DNA from: Polytrichum commune
Lineage: Eukaryota > Streptophyta > Polytrichopsida > Polytrichales > Polytrichaceae
DNA length: 51,553 nucleotides
Assembly (NCBI GenBank): GCA_950295325.1
Contig: OX485803.1
Location: 30,506,001-30,557,553, forward strand
Direction of reading: 5' to 3'
In this document: positions 22,601 through 34,790 of the stretch, in pieces
Numbering within the stretch: position 1 is the stretch's first letter
How the letters are laid out: each line of letters opens with the position of its first letter
Notes under the pieces: generated by a model
Told to the model about the DNA's origin: nothing
What the model saw: the letters and a program-made list of their open reading frames with translations, nothing else
The model's database searches: none
Made by a program: the position numbers and the translations under genes

Positions 22601-25600
22601 GTGAGAAAACTAACTTTGAATGACTCAAAACCATAGATATCAAGAATGCTGATAGTTCTGCCACTACGCCATTTCCCAGAATGGAGCGACTTGTTGATGC
22701 GGTCCACAAGCCAATCAAACAAGTTTGCATAAATAGCTTTAGCAAGGGCATCTCTGCAATCAATTGCCTGCGTTTCCACAATGCCTCACCACAGAGCACT
22801 CAATTGCAAGTTTATGCAAGACACGCATCTATGATGTACCTTAGTGGTATCTTAACTTAATTGATCAACCAATAAATTAAATGAAGATCCGACTTCAGTC
22901 ACCATATGCTCAAATGCTAAGTATAGCAAAGTATAGCTTTTCATCATCAAATAATCAACTAATTAGTTAAATCAAGATATCACTAAGGCACATCACGACA
23001 TTGCTTACAAATTGCAACATGTTTTATTTCTTCAAGCTTATCTGAAGCCACAAAACAAAGGATCTAACAGATTCTAGTAAAGACCTGTGAGTGTGTTAGC
23101 TTCTGAACAATATCCTCCGTCCCAGCTCGGATCTTGTGCGTGGACAGGGCTCTTACCAGTTCACCCACCCTGCAGTGCAATAATCCTGCAGTGATCCTTA
23201 CAGCTGCATACAATACACTCATGATATCATATTAGAGTCGATTCTTAAGGACGACAAGATTAATGCCACATGACTTCAAAAACACTTTTATGAGCAACCC
23301 CAGGAGTGTGGCTTAAAGCCCCTAAGGCCTTAACCCGGATCCCATGGGAGCTCTAAGGTCAAGCCACTTAAGGTCAGAATATGGGTGGAGGATGGGTGAC
23401 CTTCCTAGCACTTGATTGTTGGTGCATCCTACTATTATGGTCCACCCAATCGTATTGGAAGTATCCATGTCCACACGACATTATCAACCAACCATATGAA
23501 AACCTGGGGACTTGCTCTTGGGAGAGATTAGGTGTGGATCGGCTTGTCCGCACACGTTCAAAGGAGCACTTTGGAACGGAGGCAGTAGTCTTCACTATCC
23601 CTCTAATTCTCCTAATGTCCGTTTTGGAATTACATATAGTTGAAAATGAAGCAAATCCATAATTCATGCCGTTAGCAACATCTCAGTCATCTCTTCTTTA
23701 GCAACCCCAGGACACCATAGGCCAGAATTAATATACTTTTGCTGCTGGTCAGGCTTTAAGGATCCACCTTACACTGGATGAAACCGTTGTTGCACAAGCC
23801 TGACCCAGTGACAAGGAATAATAGGTACTAACCATCATAGGAAACGTTGAAGCCCTCAAAAATCTAAGAATATCATGAAATAGAAGTATCCTTGCTCCCA
23901 AAGCAAGCGAAATAGATATGATTGTAGGTGCGTGGAGTGTTGGGTATTCCAAAGCCCCAACAAATTTCAACATTACCTAGCATCTACAACGAATTTTTGG
24001 ACAAAAATAATTAAATTTTTTACCTTCATTTTCGTTCACAGTCACATGAGACTCATGCTCTTTGACAAAAAAGGTGATGTTGCCAAGCCACAAAACTGCA
24101 GAAAGCATCTCAAAAACAGCCTTCTGATCTTCCTTGCTAATTTGCATGACGTCCATGGCTCTCTGCAAAGAGCACAAAAGCAAGACTGCTTACATGAACC
24201 CAAGTACGTGAAGGTGAAACTAACATCCCTTTACAACAAAAATACTCATAATCAGAGAGACTTCGCAAGAAATCAGCACTCGGATACTAATTCCAATGTT
24301 GAGTTATTCTACCTATCTTAAAACCGTATTTTAGAACTTTCAGCTTCAAAGTCCAGCTGTAATCACTAAAACATTGGATCCTTCTACCAATGGAAATCAA
24401 GGATCCCATATGTACATCTAAGAAATAAATCCATAATGATCACTCACAACCACAATATCTGCCCATAATCCCAGGGTGGCAACTCAAACAAATAATTACA
24501 GGGGGCTCATCCAAAAATTTCACAAAGGCATAGATTAAGTACACATAATTGTACATATAATCTAGATTGAGTTTCAAATAATCTACAACTTTCAACTATT
24601 GAAGAGTGGTTGAGGAGTTTCAAACAAGAAGCAGGAGAGAAGCCACCAAGAGAAGTCAGGAAGAGAGTTAGGATTAGGGCTTACAAGCCAAAATAATCTA
24701 TATTATCCTCAATTTTTTGTAGATTACATAAATTATAATCAGGTTTGATGAAGACCAAATTATGGACTAGCACCCCTGTCCAAGAGAAAGTCCACATTAT
24801 TTCCATATTATTCATGTATTATAATACATAGACATATTCAAATCAAAAAATTATTATGTATTATGGACGGTCTCAATGTGCACTACATCACTTCATTCTA
24901 AACTCTGAAAATTTGTTCTTTGGTATGAACGTACAAGGATAATATGGATGGATTATCTGTTACAAATTATTTTGCACTAATTGCCACCCCGGGCCCATAA
25001 TAGCAAATGACAGTTTCATAGTTATTGCCCATTAGTTCAGAGAACGTGAAACTATTCTGGTCTCTTCCAGGAAAGTAATAGAGAACAGCACCAAGTTCAA
25101 AGGAACCATTTAAATTACCATCATCTCTTGAAATTGTTCAGCGTCATTAACATGGTCAATGGTCAAACAGCTGCTTTGATTGAGATAATGGAACTCCTTG
25201 GCAGGCCTCAGATTCATACACTCTGTAGTACAGCAGCTTTAAGGTAAAAGCCCTACCAGTTGTGTTTGTCCCTTACAATATGTCCCATTAGCCTTTTCGG
25301 CTTCCCCGACTTTAAAATCAATTTCATTTCATCTCATTTCATATGGAAAACACCATCTGTATGTAAGGCTTACTTTTTTGTTTAGAACCTGTTTAACCCT
25401 TGAAGGTCCATAGGCGTCCATTGTACAATCTTTATACTCTATTTTGTACAATACATTACAAGGAGAAAATAAAAATATTCTCATGTGTAACATTTGAATA
25501 AATTTTACCGTAATTGATGATTAAATATACATAGTAATTGCTCTCAGGGGGGTCTAGGTTGTGTATTTAAACCCAAATCTTAATTCACTCGTATGTATCA

Positions 25601-28600
25601 AACAAGTAAAATCAAGAGCTGGTCATTTTTGACACAACTAGCTTAAAATGGAAACATGCAGATCAAATACATGTTTTGTGATGTCAAGGTTCAAAGTGGA
25701 CATGTTAGATATTTGAAGGTTAATATCCATTGAAACATGCAACTCTGATAGTTCAGGTACGTCACAACTTGTAAAGTTACCTCGTAAAGAGCGATCAGCT
25801 CCAGCACAAAGTTGATAGAAAATATGATAAGTTCTTTCGTCCCTGGCCTGATGCACTACCCTTGACTGCTCTTCCAAACATGCAACAGTTGTTTAGACAA
25901 GTGAACACAAGAACCATCCCAAAAATTATTGTGGAACCGTAATAAACATTGGAATCCGTGGCTTATTCTACTTGCCAAACTTAACCCCTCAGCTAAGTGT
26001 AGTGCAAGCCACTGGAGTTTAAATATACATGAGGGTATTGGAAAAAATTAGGGGATGTAACATACCTTTTCAAGAAGGTCTTTTGTCAACAGATGTTGAA
26101 CATGCACCAAGGAGGCAATATCAATTCCAAGTTAGAACTACATACTTGTTCATCAAACATTAAGAACAGCATTATGGCACTGCTAGCATACAGGTGCTAA
26201 AGGTATGAGAATTAGGCAACGGAATATTGTGATCGGTTGGAATCAAGAGTTTGAATTTCTATAATAGCTTGATGCCCTATGGATAGCATCAAGGAAGAGG
26301 AGTATCTGGGCAGCTAAAAACGGCCTGCATACTTCATGAATAGGCATGAATATAACTTTCTAGCTAGTAGATATATTAACAGAGCAACAATATGTGTATG
26401 AAGAGACTCACAGGTTTGTATCTTGGCCCCACATATTCTTCTATTTCCATCGAAGCGAATATCAATCAACTTCCCCTGTTAAAGAAAGCAATCAAAATGT
26501 CACTCAAATGCAGTTGGGAAGGGACAAGATTGCCTTCCCACTTTTTGACGTCCTGTGAACAAAAATGTTATCATGCATTTTGCCCAGCAGATTTTAATTC
26601 GTCTTGGCCCTCAGACCCTTTGGCTTAAGAGTTTGAATATTGGGGTGGCCCAAAGTCCATGGAAGCCTGATCCAGTTTCATCGTTTAAGAAACAGCCTGA
26701 CCGCGACTCTAGAGAACTAATTTCACGATTTAATGAGAGCATTGCTTACAAATCGACTAGAGTTATCATTCCTTAATGTTTTGGCATTGCCAAAAGCTTC
26801 AAGAATAGGGTTCGTCTGCAAGATCTCATTCTCCAAACCGCTACCACCTCCTAAACAAGCCAAGCATTGCATCGCAATCTTGGCTGTTTCCGTCTTCCCT
26901 GCACCGCTCTCCCCACTGAAACCAGGTATTCTCAGACAAGGGAGAACATATCCTCCACAGGTGAATAAATGAAAATATTTTCTCAAGCTTATTAATCTCA
27001 AAGTGCACCTAGAGGGTAAAAGGGCCTGGTGGGAATAAGACACAAAAGCACAACACAGTGAATGGAGCTTCACGGAGCTTGCTGTGGTCAAGCTCAACTT
27101 TCTTCTAACAAAGACCAATGCACATACTGTGTGGAAAGAGGAGCATTATTTCCCTTTTGTTAGACTGGAGCTGCATGGTGAAAATCTCTAATGGCATTGC
27201 ATGCTTTAGTCGAAAATCATCATGGTAAACTACCTGATAACGATAGATTGGTTGATGCCATCTGCAAACAAGCACAGAAGAATCTGACGCGTCAACACCT
27301 ATGTACAAGTTGAAGTTGGATAATAGATTGTCTACGAGATCAGATGAGAGATCAGCAACAGACATACATTCCGCCCATGTAATGATGGTATCGGCTTATG
27401 CTTTTATGATGGCCATCACTTATCCTAGTCAGAGAATAGTTTTGTTTACATATGGCTTTGTTATCACTGTCACAATTCTTATATGAATTTCAGCTTTTAG
27501 TAAAAACAAAATACACCTCTAATCATTGCTTCGAATGCATTGCCAGTTGTCATATACACATGTGGATGGACACACTCGTCACTCTTTCCACGGTAAGCTT
27601 CAATAAATTCAGCACCATAGATTGGAATCTCTTTCAATGGATTCACCGCTATCAAGACAGGGCCAGCTCGTGTCTGCATGCAAGTTTACTACAACTTTTG
27701 ACATCCTGAAGGAGTTCCGTGAATGGCATTTAGCAAATTTATTCCCATTTATTCATGCGATTGAAATTTAAGGTCGTATGGGCTTGTCGAGGATTATTAC
27801 AGGTTCCTTACTGAATCCTACACACACATAGACTCAATCCTGAAGGCAACTTTGTGGTTTAAGAGAAAGAACACCTCAGCGATGATGTAGGACAATCCCT
27901 TCAACCATTTGAGGGTCATTTGCCACAAAATGTCCATGTGTATATAACTGGAAAGGGGTGTCGGTTTCATTGATTCGGATCCAACTACACATAAAAAGCT
28001 ATACTTACATAAATTATGTCTCGTTGATATCTGGAGGCGATATTGTGAAGTATTGCAGGTTGATTGAGGTAAGTGAGCTGGGTCAAGTCATCCACTCCTT
28101 CAAGAATGTCTGGATTTGCAGGTTGTAGCTTCTCAACACTAGCTTCAATGACCTGCAGGTGCTCACAGTAGTTCAAGTTGAGGACCGCAACTGGCAATTA
28201 AATCTTTCAAGTATACCTTACCTGTATGGTTGATAATACCTTCCGAATATTCCACCCATAAATGCCTCATCATAACGAGCCCACTGATCTTATGTCAAAG
28301 AAGGGCAATAAATATTCAAAGAATGATGCCAATCCTCACTCATGGCATGTATGTAAACACATTTTTATCCCACCTCTGATTACCTGCTCAAATTAACTGC
28401 AACTTCAACATATACAATCCCGGGGTGGCAACTCCTTTTTAAGAACCGGTGCTTCTAGAACACTTCTAATACTTCTAGTGGAGCAATGATCTGCTGTTCT
28501 TTCAGAAAGAAGAGAAACATGCTTGGAAAGAGGGAACTGAGACGAATCCATTCATATGATTTCTGTTTGAATTAGAAAAAGTTTGCATTTTCAACTGTCA

Positions 28601-30294
28601 CTTTTAGAAGCAATTAGAAGCAATTTTACTAATCACCGTCCCAGACCTTCACTTCTAAGAAAATCCTTATAATGAAAAAGTAGCTCCATCAAATATGCTT
28701 CTTAGAAATAGTTGACCAGCTCCAAACCAAGGTCTAAAGACGTTGACCTCTGCGAGTGCTACAGATAGTTGCCACCCCAGGCATTCAATACAGTAATCCC
28801 ATTGCTGAAGGACGAGTAGAGATCAAAAAACTTTCTTACTTGCCCCTCAGCAGTGCGAATAACTGCAAACCCGTCTCCAACAGAGAGGATCGCAGCCGTA
28901 AGCCACTTATCTTCCGCTGTCGAGTACCACACCCGCATATTCTGTGCACAATGAGAACATACAATTACAAATGAAAAGGTGGCTCACGAAAGTACGTGAA
29001 ATCAAAAAGATGTTCTTGAATCTCACATGTGAGGTCACATGTAATGGCATTGCGTGAGGTACATAAGGAAAACTACAAAGATATTCTGTATACTCGAGAG
29101 CAACATTTGAACATAAGGTAAGCGAGCCTTAAATTGACACTTTAGCTGTAGAAGATGATTGGCAAATGCATATCGTGCTAGTAGCCATGTTCTTCATACT
29201 TTTCGGAGCTTATATGAACATTTATGCATTATCAAGTGAAGATGCTCGAGTTTATAAACGATCGCATATCCCCTAATTATGTTCGCTACTGAGCTTAGAA
29301 TGGTTAACAGAAAATCTGAGCACATAGTCCAATCTCTTTGAAACACGTGTATTTTTGGTGTCTGCTTTTAAATCCACAGGTAGCCGATCAGGGAAAGTAA
29401 CCGAGTTAGACCTGCATACATAAGAATAGCTGTGAAGATTTCTTTATACCTACTCGAGATTAACAATTGGACATAGAATATTGGATGCTTTACATGCACT
29501 CACTGTACGTTGAACCTCTAAAGGCTTTTAACAATGTTCATGTGTGTTTTCTAGTTACATTGGATGATATGAAATCTTCATCAAAATCTTTTCAAGTTAC
29601 ATTGTGTAGAAATCAAGAAGAACATCCTTGCAAGACAACAAGCAATCAATGCTAAAAAAAATCACGTCACAATCTATATCCATGTTAGCCAATTTCGTAA
29701 TACCGTATGTATGAGAGGCCCAAATAGCGCTCCAAAATCGTCTTCCCTTATTTTGTGTAACAAAAGTAGGTTACATATCCAAAGACCAGCTGAAGATGGA
29801 GCTCAATTTAGCTACAGGGACTGACTTGCCTTTTTCAGTGCCAATCCGTCGTCACCTTTCCATTTCTTGGTTGCTGTTTGCAGACCAGTTACAATGGGAG
29901 CTAGCTTGCGGCGTAATCCCGGCATCGGAAGGTGCAGTTCGGTGGCAACATTTTCCGTAGCGCGCCAACGAACATCCACTGGCTTCCTTGATCCAACGTC
30001 TACATAATTGTCTGTCATCTTTCTTGAATTTGATTTTGTGTCTTCGTAATTCGGAAGACAACGGCCTTCAAGACAGCTAGGGTTTTTGAGCAAGTTCGTT
30101 GCATTGAACAAAGAAGAGTTCATATCGACCGTTGTAAGACCACCATTTGCTGAAGCTAAGAAGCTTCGGGGCCTCAACATTTGAGGACACCGAGCACTTG
30201 GCGATTCTTTCATCTGCGGGCTTTCCATTGCTCTGATCGACTCCAACACTTCCTCCATGGTACTCAGAGGTGCTGCACCTTTCTTGTTCAACAT
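14436..30294 (-). CDS. Class VIII unconventional myosin heavy chain (25 exons, 1279 aa)
   Basis: An actin-based motor of the plant-specific class VIII. Known relatives act at the plasma membrane, plasmodesmata, endosomes and the division plane. Spliced exons total 3840 nt with every phase consistent. The class-typical N-terminal motif [14 protein letters not shown] is near residue 11. Motor features are P-loop GESGAGKT (300-307), switch I NDNSSRF (348-354), switch II DIYGFE (572-577), [10 protein letters not shown] (772-781) and [18 protein letters not shown] from 798. Glu519 occupies the TEDS position (16 residues before DALAK). Four IQ motifs (about 887-973) would bind calmodulin-like light chains. 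A coiled coil (about 1046-1107) follows, then the class VIII tail with LVREFDHR and, at the C-terminus, KWWGKRTHP. The ATG at 30292-30294 is preceded in frame by TGA (30304-30306). The length is slightly above the usual 1150-1220 aa. No lesion was seen. Confidence 0.95.
16578..16611. repeat. (TA)n microsatellite in myosin intron 21 region
   Basis: A run of TA dinucleotides of about 30 bases lies between exon 22 (ending upstream at 16467) and the dispersed repeat starting near 16641. Confidence 0.9.
16641..16842 (+). repeat. Dispersed repeat family A, copy 2 (in myosin intron 21)
   Basis: Homologous to 7847-8096 and 47416-47650 (shared GTTGGACTTGGAAACACTAG in the later copies). It lies antisense to the myosin transcript, within the 944-base intron 16468-17411. 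Confidence 0.7.
16947..17341. mobile_element. TIR element in myosin intron 21
   Basis: Ends read GCCTGGGGGGTGCACA on the left and, reverse-complemented, GCCTGGGGGTGCACA on the right. The 395-bp interior is AT-rich and non-coding. No clear target duplication was found, so boundaries are approximate. It sits just after the family A repeat; together they make up most of the intron. Confidence 0.55.
19890..20403. mobile_element. TIR element in myosin intron 16 (TAAGGGCCACTTTAC family)
   Basis: The left end is TAAGGGCCACTTTACACTAT and the right end, reverse-complemented, is TAAGGGCACTTTATATTAG. The interior around 20150-20240 is homologous, in inverted orientation, to the tandem repeats at 42541-43391 (shared TCCTACATGGCAT). 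The ends also match those of the element at 47741-48249. Probably a non-autonomous hAT-like family; no target duplication is clear here. Confidence 0.65.
23306..23699 (+). mobile_element. 5S rRNA-derived SINE-like insertion in myosin intron 11
   Basis: Positions 23334-23429 read like a decayed 5S rRNA gene. CCCGGATCCCAT is followed, 43 bases on, by AGGATGGGTGACCT (41 in the plant 5S I recall) and then by a match to the 5S 3' end (GTGCATCC). The distance from the insertion start to CCGGATCC also fits 5S position +1. The insertion is bounded by an exact 13-bp direct repeat AGCAACCCCAGGA (23293-23305, 23700-23712). Internal 5S promoter elements plus a long target duplication fit a SINE with a 5S head. 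Antisense to the myosin. A Cassandra-type LTR, which also carries 5S sequence, is the main alternative, but 5-bp duplications would be expected. Confidence 0.65.
24470..24993. mobile_element. hAT-like MITE in myosin intron 10
   Basis: A 524-bp insertion with TIRs CCCAGGGTGGCAA and, on the other strand, CCCGGGGTGGCAA. It is flanked by an exact 8-bp duplication CCCATAAT (24462-24469, 24994-25001). An 8-bp duplication is the hAT signature. The interior is AT-rich without coding capacity. It shares its TIR with 28419-28781. Confidence 0.8.
28419..28781. mobile_element. hAT-like MITE in myosin intron 2
   Basis: TIRs are CCCGGGGTGGCAACT and, reverse-complemented on the right, CCTGGGGTGGCAACT. The 8-bp flanks TATACAAT and CATTCAAT agree at 6 of 8 positions, a decayed target duplication. 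It is 363 bp long, the same family as the intron 10 element but older by its flank divergence, and ends only 58 bases from exon 2. Confidence 0.7.
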
Positions 30295-33050
30295 CTTCTT
30301 GATTCAGCTGCTCGATGGCCAATAACTCCTATACACATGTTCTATTTACAGGTCTTATTTGAAACCATCGAGTGCGTTATACTTCATCTCCAAATAAACG
30401 ATCAAGAAGCTCATAGTGCGGTCCTTTCGGGGGATTGAAAATGGAGTTCGTAAGCATCTCTTTAACCTATAATAGAGCTCTCCTCATATCAACAAGGAAC
30501 AATCAACGCAATATTGACTATCTGCACAAAGAATTCTCTATCATACAATTCGTAGTGAAAATGTCCCTGTAGGCTTTGTAGGACCACTGCAAATCGGTTC
30601 TATAAAGTATGAACACTTTCGATATAAATTGTATACAAATACTTACACATGCTGCCAAACAGCATAAATTACAACATACATCCTCAGACATCCTCAAGTA
30701 CACCATCACAAACATTTTGCATGACGACAACCTGATCTCCTTAGCAACAGAGCAAGCATTGAGAAACGTTAAACTCCAAACACCATTGAAATTTCTGTGA
30801 CTGTGAAATTGAAATTTATGCTTCAAATTCCACGTACCTGTGCACCGATGAGATTTATAATTGAATGTAGGCTCTAAATTTTTCGCGATTGGGGGTATAA
30901 CTGGTGTGTAGGCATCCACAACATCATCCAAGGTTGTGATAACAACATCAAAATGAGCCTTCAAATATAAATATTGGACCCCAACAGAATGAACAACGAT
31001 TTCTCTTCTTGATACCTAATGAATGCAAAGGAATTGAACCAAAGACATTGTCATGATATGAGTTGCTCTCTTGACCATGACATCTAAATCATTGAGTGGT
31101 AATTGATGTGCCGTTGAATGCGGCAAATGAGACACTCTTGAATAATAAACCATAAACATTTGTAGCCATGAAGATGTCAGAGCTTCATGCCTTTGAGAAT
31201 TGTAGACGAAATGGTTATCTGTATTCATGTACATAACCTAATTTAGGACTTCGTTTACTATCACGGATGGTTCCAAATTTAAAAATGGATTTAAATTTGG
31301 TTGGTTTTATGTATATAATGGCACATTGGCATTATCAAAGATTAGGCATGACAATTTCATGCATTCTCTAGTAAATACAATCTTAGTAGATATTACATGC
31401 AATTTCCTATCAATGTGCATAAATAAGTAGTACATGTACACATACATATGCATGTTAAAGTATTATGGCTATGACGGTCGAGGCAGCTGAGTTGTCATTA
31501 TGGCAACACAAGGAAAGTTTAGCCATCAACTAAGTGAAATAAATTTTGGTCACTTGTTTTTTATTCTGCATTACAAATTCCCAATAAAAACGTATTTTTA
31601 AATCAAAATTTTTAATTTTATGACATATTATAATTAATATCAAATGACTTTTGTGGTGTAGTATATGGTATAACTGCCATCACCCTGACATCAAGTAGGT
31701 GCCATGCTTTCGTGTTTGTGGGGGGGAGGGGGCGATTGCAATTCATATCCTAGTACATAGAGAAGTAAGGACATGAGCATGCCCCTATGACCAAGTTTTT
31801 GGACTTGCACATCTATTATACTATTTAAGAGTGTGTATGAACAAACATTTTAAAACCCTAATGATTGTGTTTATAAGATCATTTGAAAGGTGGGATGCCC
31901 AATGATTCTCATGCAAAACATCAAGTGATTCATCATACCCCTTTCTATAGTAATGCACAATCTTGTCCTTGAAATCCCATGAGAAAGTTGCAAGCTTGTT
32001 GCCAACAAACTCATGTAAGTTAATTTTTCTTTTTCTTTCTTGCCTTGGACCTTTGATTTAAAGTGTCATTCCTTCTTCAGGAAGACACTTTACTATACAC
32101 ATCCATCAAGTGTGTTCATCCCAAGTGGAAATGATATTTTGATGATAATGAGGTGGGTTAGGGGGGTACAACTATGTTTCGATTACATTTTGGAGACCTT
32201 AAAGTACTTCAAGGAGCCCATTCACAAGATTTGTGTTTATGCATTACTTGTGGGAGCATGTTGCAAGACCTTTGAGAAATTGTTGATTTTGTTTGAACAT
32301 TTATTTTGGTTGTGTTCATTGCAAGCCTAGAGGTCACCTTCTAGTTCTACCAATTTCACATGCGCCCCCATTTGTTTCACTTAAAAGACATCATGGTATC
32401 CCTTTAATGAAGAATTATGTTGCTTGTACATTGTTTCATATGTAACATATGACAGTGAAAATTTCTATGACGATGTAACATATTTGAATTCATGTCGAAC
32501 ATTCATTAGAAATCAACATGCCATTCACACTCGCAATCTCTATTAAGGTGTGCATTTTGGGTTATGGAATACCACGCCTCAAACCACATGACCCCCTAAA
32601 GACTAACATCTTCTTCTTTTTAAGATCATCAAGGGAGCTCTAAGGGCTATCAATTTTGGAGTGAAGAAGCCACCTACATCCTTATGAATGTGCATTATGG
32701 ATGAGAACACATATATTCAATCATAGACACACACATTCATCCCAAATCCGGGAAACTCATCATGTGTTGGGCCTTTCCTGGTTAGCACTTTGGCAATTTC
32801 ATCCATGGGAAAATCAAGAATCAAACATTTATTTTAACAAGTTGAGATAAAAATTTGGCTAGAATTTTGTCAAAACAAAAACACTGCTATAGACGAGGGT
32901 CATGCCCATATTAACAAGCTAAAAACTGAGGGTTCTAAGATGAACGTGCTCATGTTAATATGCTTTTGAAATAATATCCCTCCATTACTTGGCCATAAAT
33001 ATCCTACAGTCATAAGGTATGACATTAAATACACATGTCACACACTCAAT
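30295..33050. other. Upstream region of the myosin gene and intergenic DNA
   Basis: The myosin promoter and 5' UTR must lie at the start of this stretch (reading leftwards), but no TATA box or 5' UTR intron could be placed with confidence. Beyond that the DNA is AT-rich; a G-rich run lies at about 31719-31731. No gene is supported. Confidence 0.5.
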
Positions 33051-33294
33051 GCTGATCTAAATGCTAATGCTTGGCTATAACAGTTGTCAAAACTCTTATG
33101 AGGGTAAGGTTGAGGCATCCATAGCTGACCAAGTCTAATTAACCACTCACTAGGGTCATGTAATGCCAACCTTGATGAGATCTATATGTTTTAAGCTAGT
33201 GGAGTTAAGGTTTATGTGGTGGCAACTTGTGATTGATTACCCTCATGATAGTTTTGACAACTGTCTTAGCCAAGCATTGGAATTTAGATGAGCC
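33051..33294. mobile_element. TIR/foldback MITE with about 58-bp arms
   Basis: The left arm 33051-33109 and right arm 33236-33294 are reverse complements with few differences (shared AATGCTTGGCTA and ACAGTTGTCAAAACT). The 126-base centre is non-coding. No clear target duplication, so the ends may be off by a few bases. Confidence 0.75.
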
Positions 33295-33704
33295 GTTATG
33301 GGTTCACCTATAGATTGTTATGTGTTACTCTAACTTTATTGCTTCAAAATTTGTAGTAATTTCCATTTTCGTATTTTTTAAACAAATTGCATTCTCCTTA
33401 GAATTTATTTCTCTTTGCAAGAAAAATAATATGTTTTTATTACTCCTCCTAAACATATGCAAACTCTCTTATTCTATCGGTTATAGATGTCTCAACCTTG
33501 ATCAATCACAAGCCGCCATCACATAAACCTTAATTCCATTTGCCCAAAAAATATAGATCTCATCCTTGACGGCATTACATGACCATAGTGAGCAGTTAAA
33601 TGGACCTAGTTGACAATGAATGCCTCAACCGTACATAAGTAAGTGCAATTTAGTAGTCGGGATTCCGGACGACTCTTTTTGGGGTTTTGTGAAAAGGTTA
33701 AGCC

Positions 33705-34020
33705 GGACGCTAAAGCACGCCCAATGAGCTCTTTAAGGATTGGGTCCCTGATAGGATAACGGATGGGGCCCGCGACCCGCCACCCTTGGGCAACCCTATA
33801 AAATCTTTTCTAAAGCCGACTGAAAAACGTTGCATGCCTCACCCGATTTCAAAAAAAAATGTCCTTGCATTCTTGAAGGCCATCTAGTCCACAAAACTCG
33901 TATTGAGTGCACCTCAACTTAAAGGCCCAAAATCCAATATATACGTTCACTTCCACTTAGTAAATAAGCAATTGATTGGGATTTCATTCCCAAAGCTAAA
34001 TTGACAATAAAGTCAGCATA
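33705..34020. repeat. Truncated arm of the long-TIR family C
   Basis: Homologous to the left arm of the element at 45792-46916 (shared CACTTAGTAAATAAGCAATT and AGTGCACCTCAACTT). It runs from GGACGCTA and stops at a (TA)n(CA)n microsatellite at 34022-34062, so only one arm remains. Confidence 0.65.
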
Positions 34021-34021
34021 A

Positions 34022-34062
<41 letters not shown>
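34022..34062. repeat. (TA)n(CA)n compound microsatellite
   Basis: A run of TA dinucleotides passes directly into a run of CA dinucleotides at the broken edge of the family C arm. Confidence 0.9.
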
Positions 34063-34790
34063 TAGTTGGGCATTTCTTGGTTAGATCTATGTTTACATTC
34101 AAGCATAGCTCTGCCTTAATACATCCTCTTGTTCAAAGGCCAAACCATTCTCCTACATATCCATGTACCTTTCAAAAACCCGGGAGGGTGGGTGGGACCA
34201 TCCCTCATGGTCAAATCATTGCATAGTTATCTCTATACTTTTGTAAATAACTCATCTTGATATGAATCTACCAAAATTAAACCTTTGAGCATCATATTAC
34301 TAAGGTTGTAACCTTTGTATCTTTACAGTATGCATTGCATTCCATATCCCTATGTGCATAATCAAATTACAAAGGCATTTAAAGACAAATGTAACATAAG
34401 CTAAACTTCAAAGTTTACTCATAACTCAATAATGTCTTGTATCCTATAATATTATGTAGAATATCTATACATTATACACAACTTATTTTTGAAAGAAGAA
34501 GGTATACAAAACCTAAGAGAGCCGTCAAAGTTGTGAAGGGTCTGCCTCACATGTGCCCATGCCACCAACCAAATCCAAAGAAGGGTTAATAACGTACACG
34601 AGGTGAATAACAGAATACCCAATTGTCATCTACGTCACACATTTAATTACGGCATAATCATACATTTTGTATCAAAGCATACTCAATACTCCCATTGAGT
34701 ATTCTACATGTTCCTTAGCCATTTGAGAGACCAAAACTTGCAACAGTTACTACGGTATACACCTCCTCCAAGTTCACAAACTTTACACTA

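Larger units (their letters stand above)
22615..30294 (-). other. Myosin VIII exon map, exons 1-13
   Basis: Exons in transcript order: 1, 29830-30294; 2, 28840-28941; 3, 28009-28152; 4, 27517-27673; 5, 27234-27261 (28 nt); 6, 26750-26915; 7, 26412-26475; 8, 26066-26079 (14 nt); 9, 25781-25865; 10, 25119-25222; 11, 24024-24162; 12, 23085-23203; 13, 22615-22767. All introns are GT-AG except intron 1, whose donor reads AAG then GCAAGT (GC-AG). Exon 5 gives [10 protein letters not shown] just before the P-loop; exon 8 supplies YLLEK, as in FLLEK of other class VIII myosins. Boundaries were set by donor/acceptor motifs, phase agreement and remembered family alignment; exon 8's acceptor (GACAAAAG) is the weakest. 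Confidence 0.85.

Noticed and set aside
23568-23586. GGAACGGAGGCAGTA, resembling a Stowaway terminal sequence
   Set aside because: No matching inverted partner with TA flanks could be found nearby; probably chance.
23293-23712. Cassandra-type solo LTR as the source of the 5S-like sequence
   Set aside because: Kept only as an alternative: no TG/CA ends with a 5-bp duplication were found, whereas a 13-bp duplication fits a target-primed retroposon.
32040-32330. A 96-codon open frame upstream of the myosin gene
   Set aside because: Composition is random-like (Cys, Phe and Leu from AT-rich sequence) with no family resemblance.
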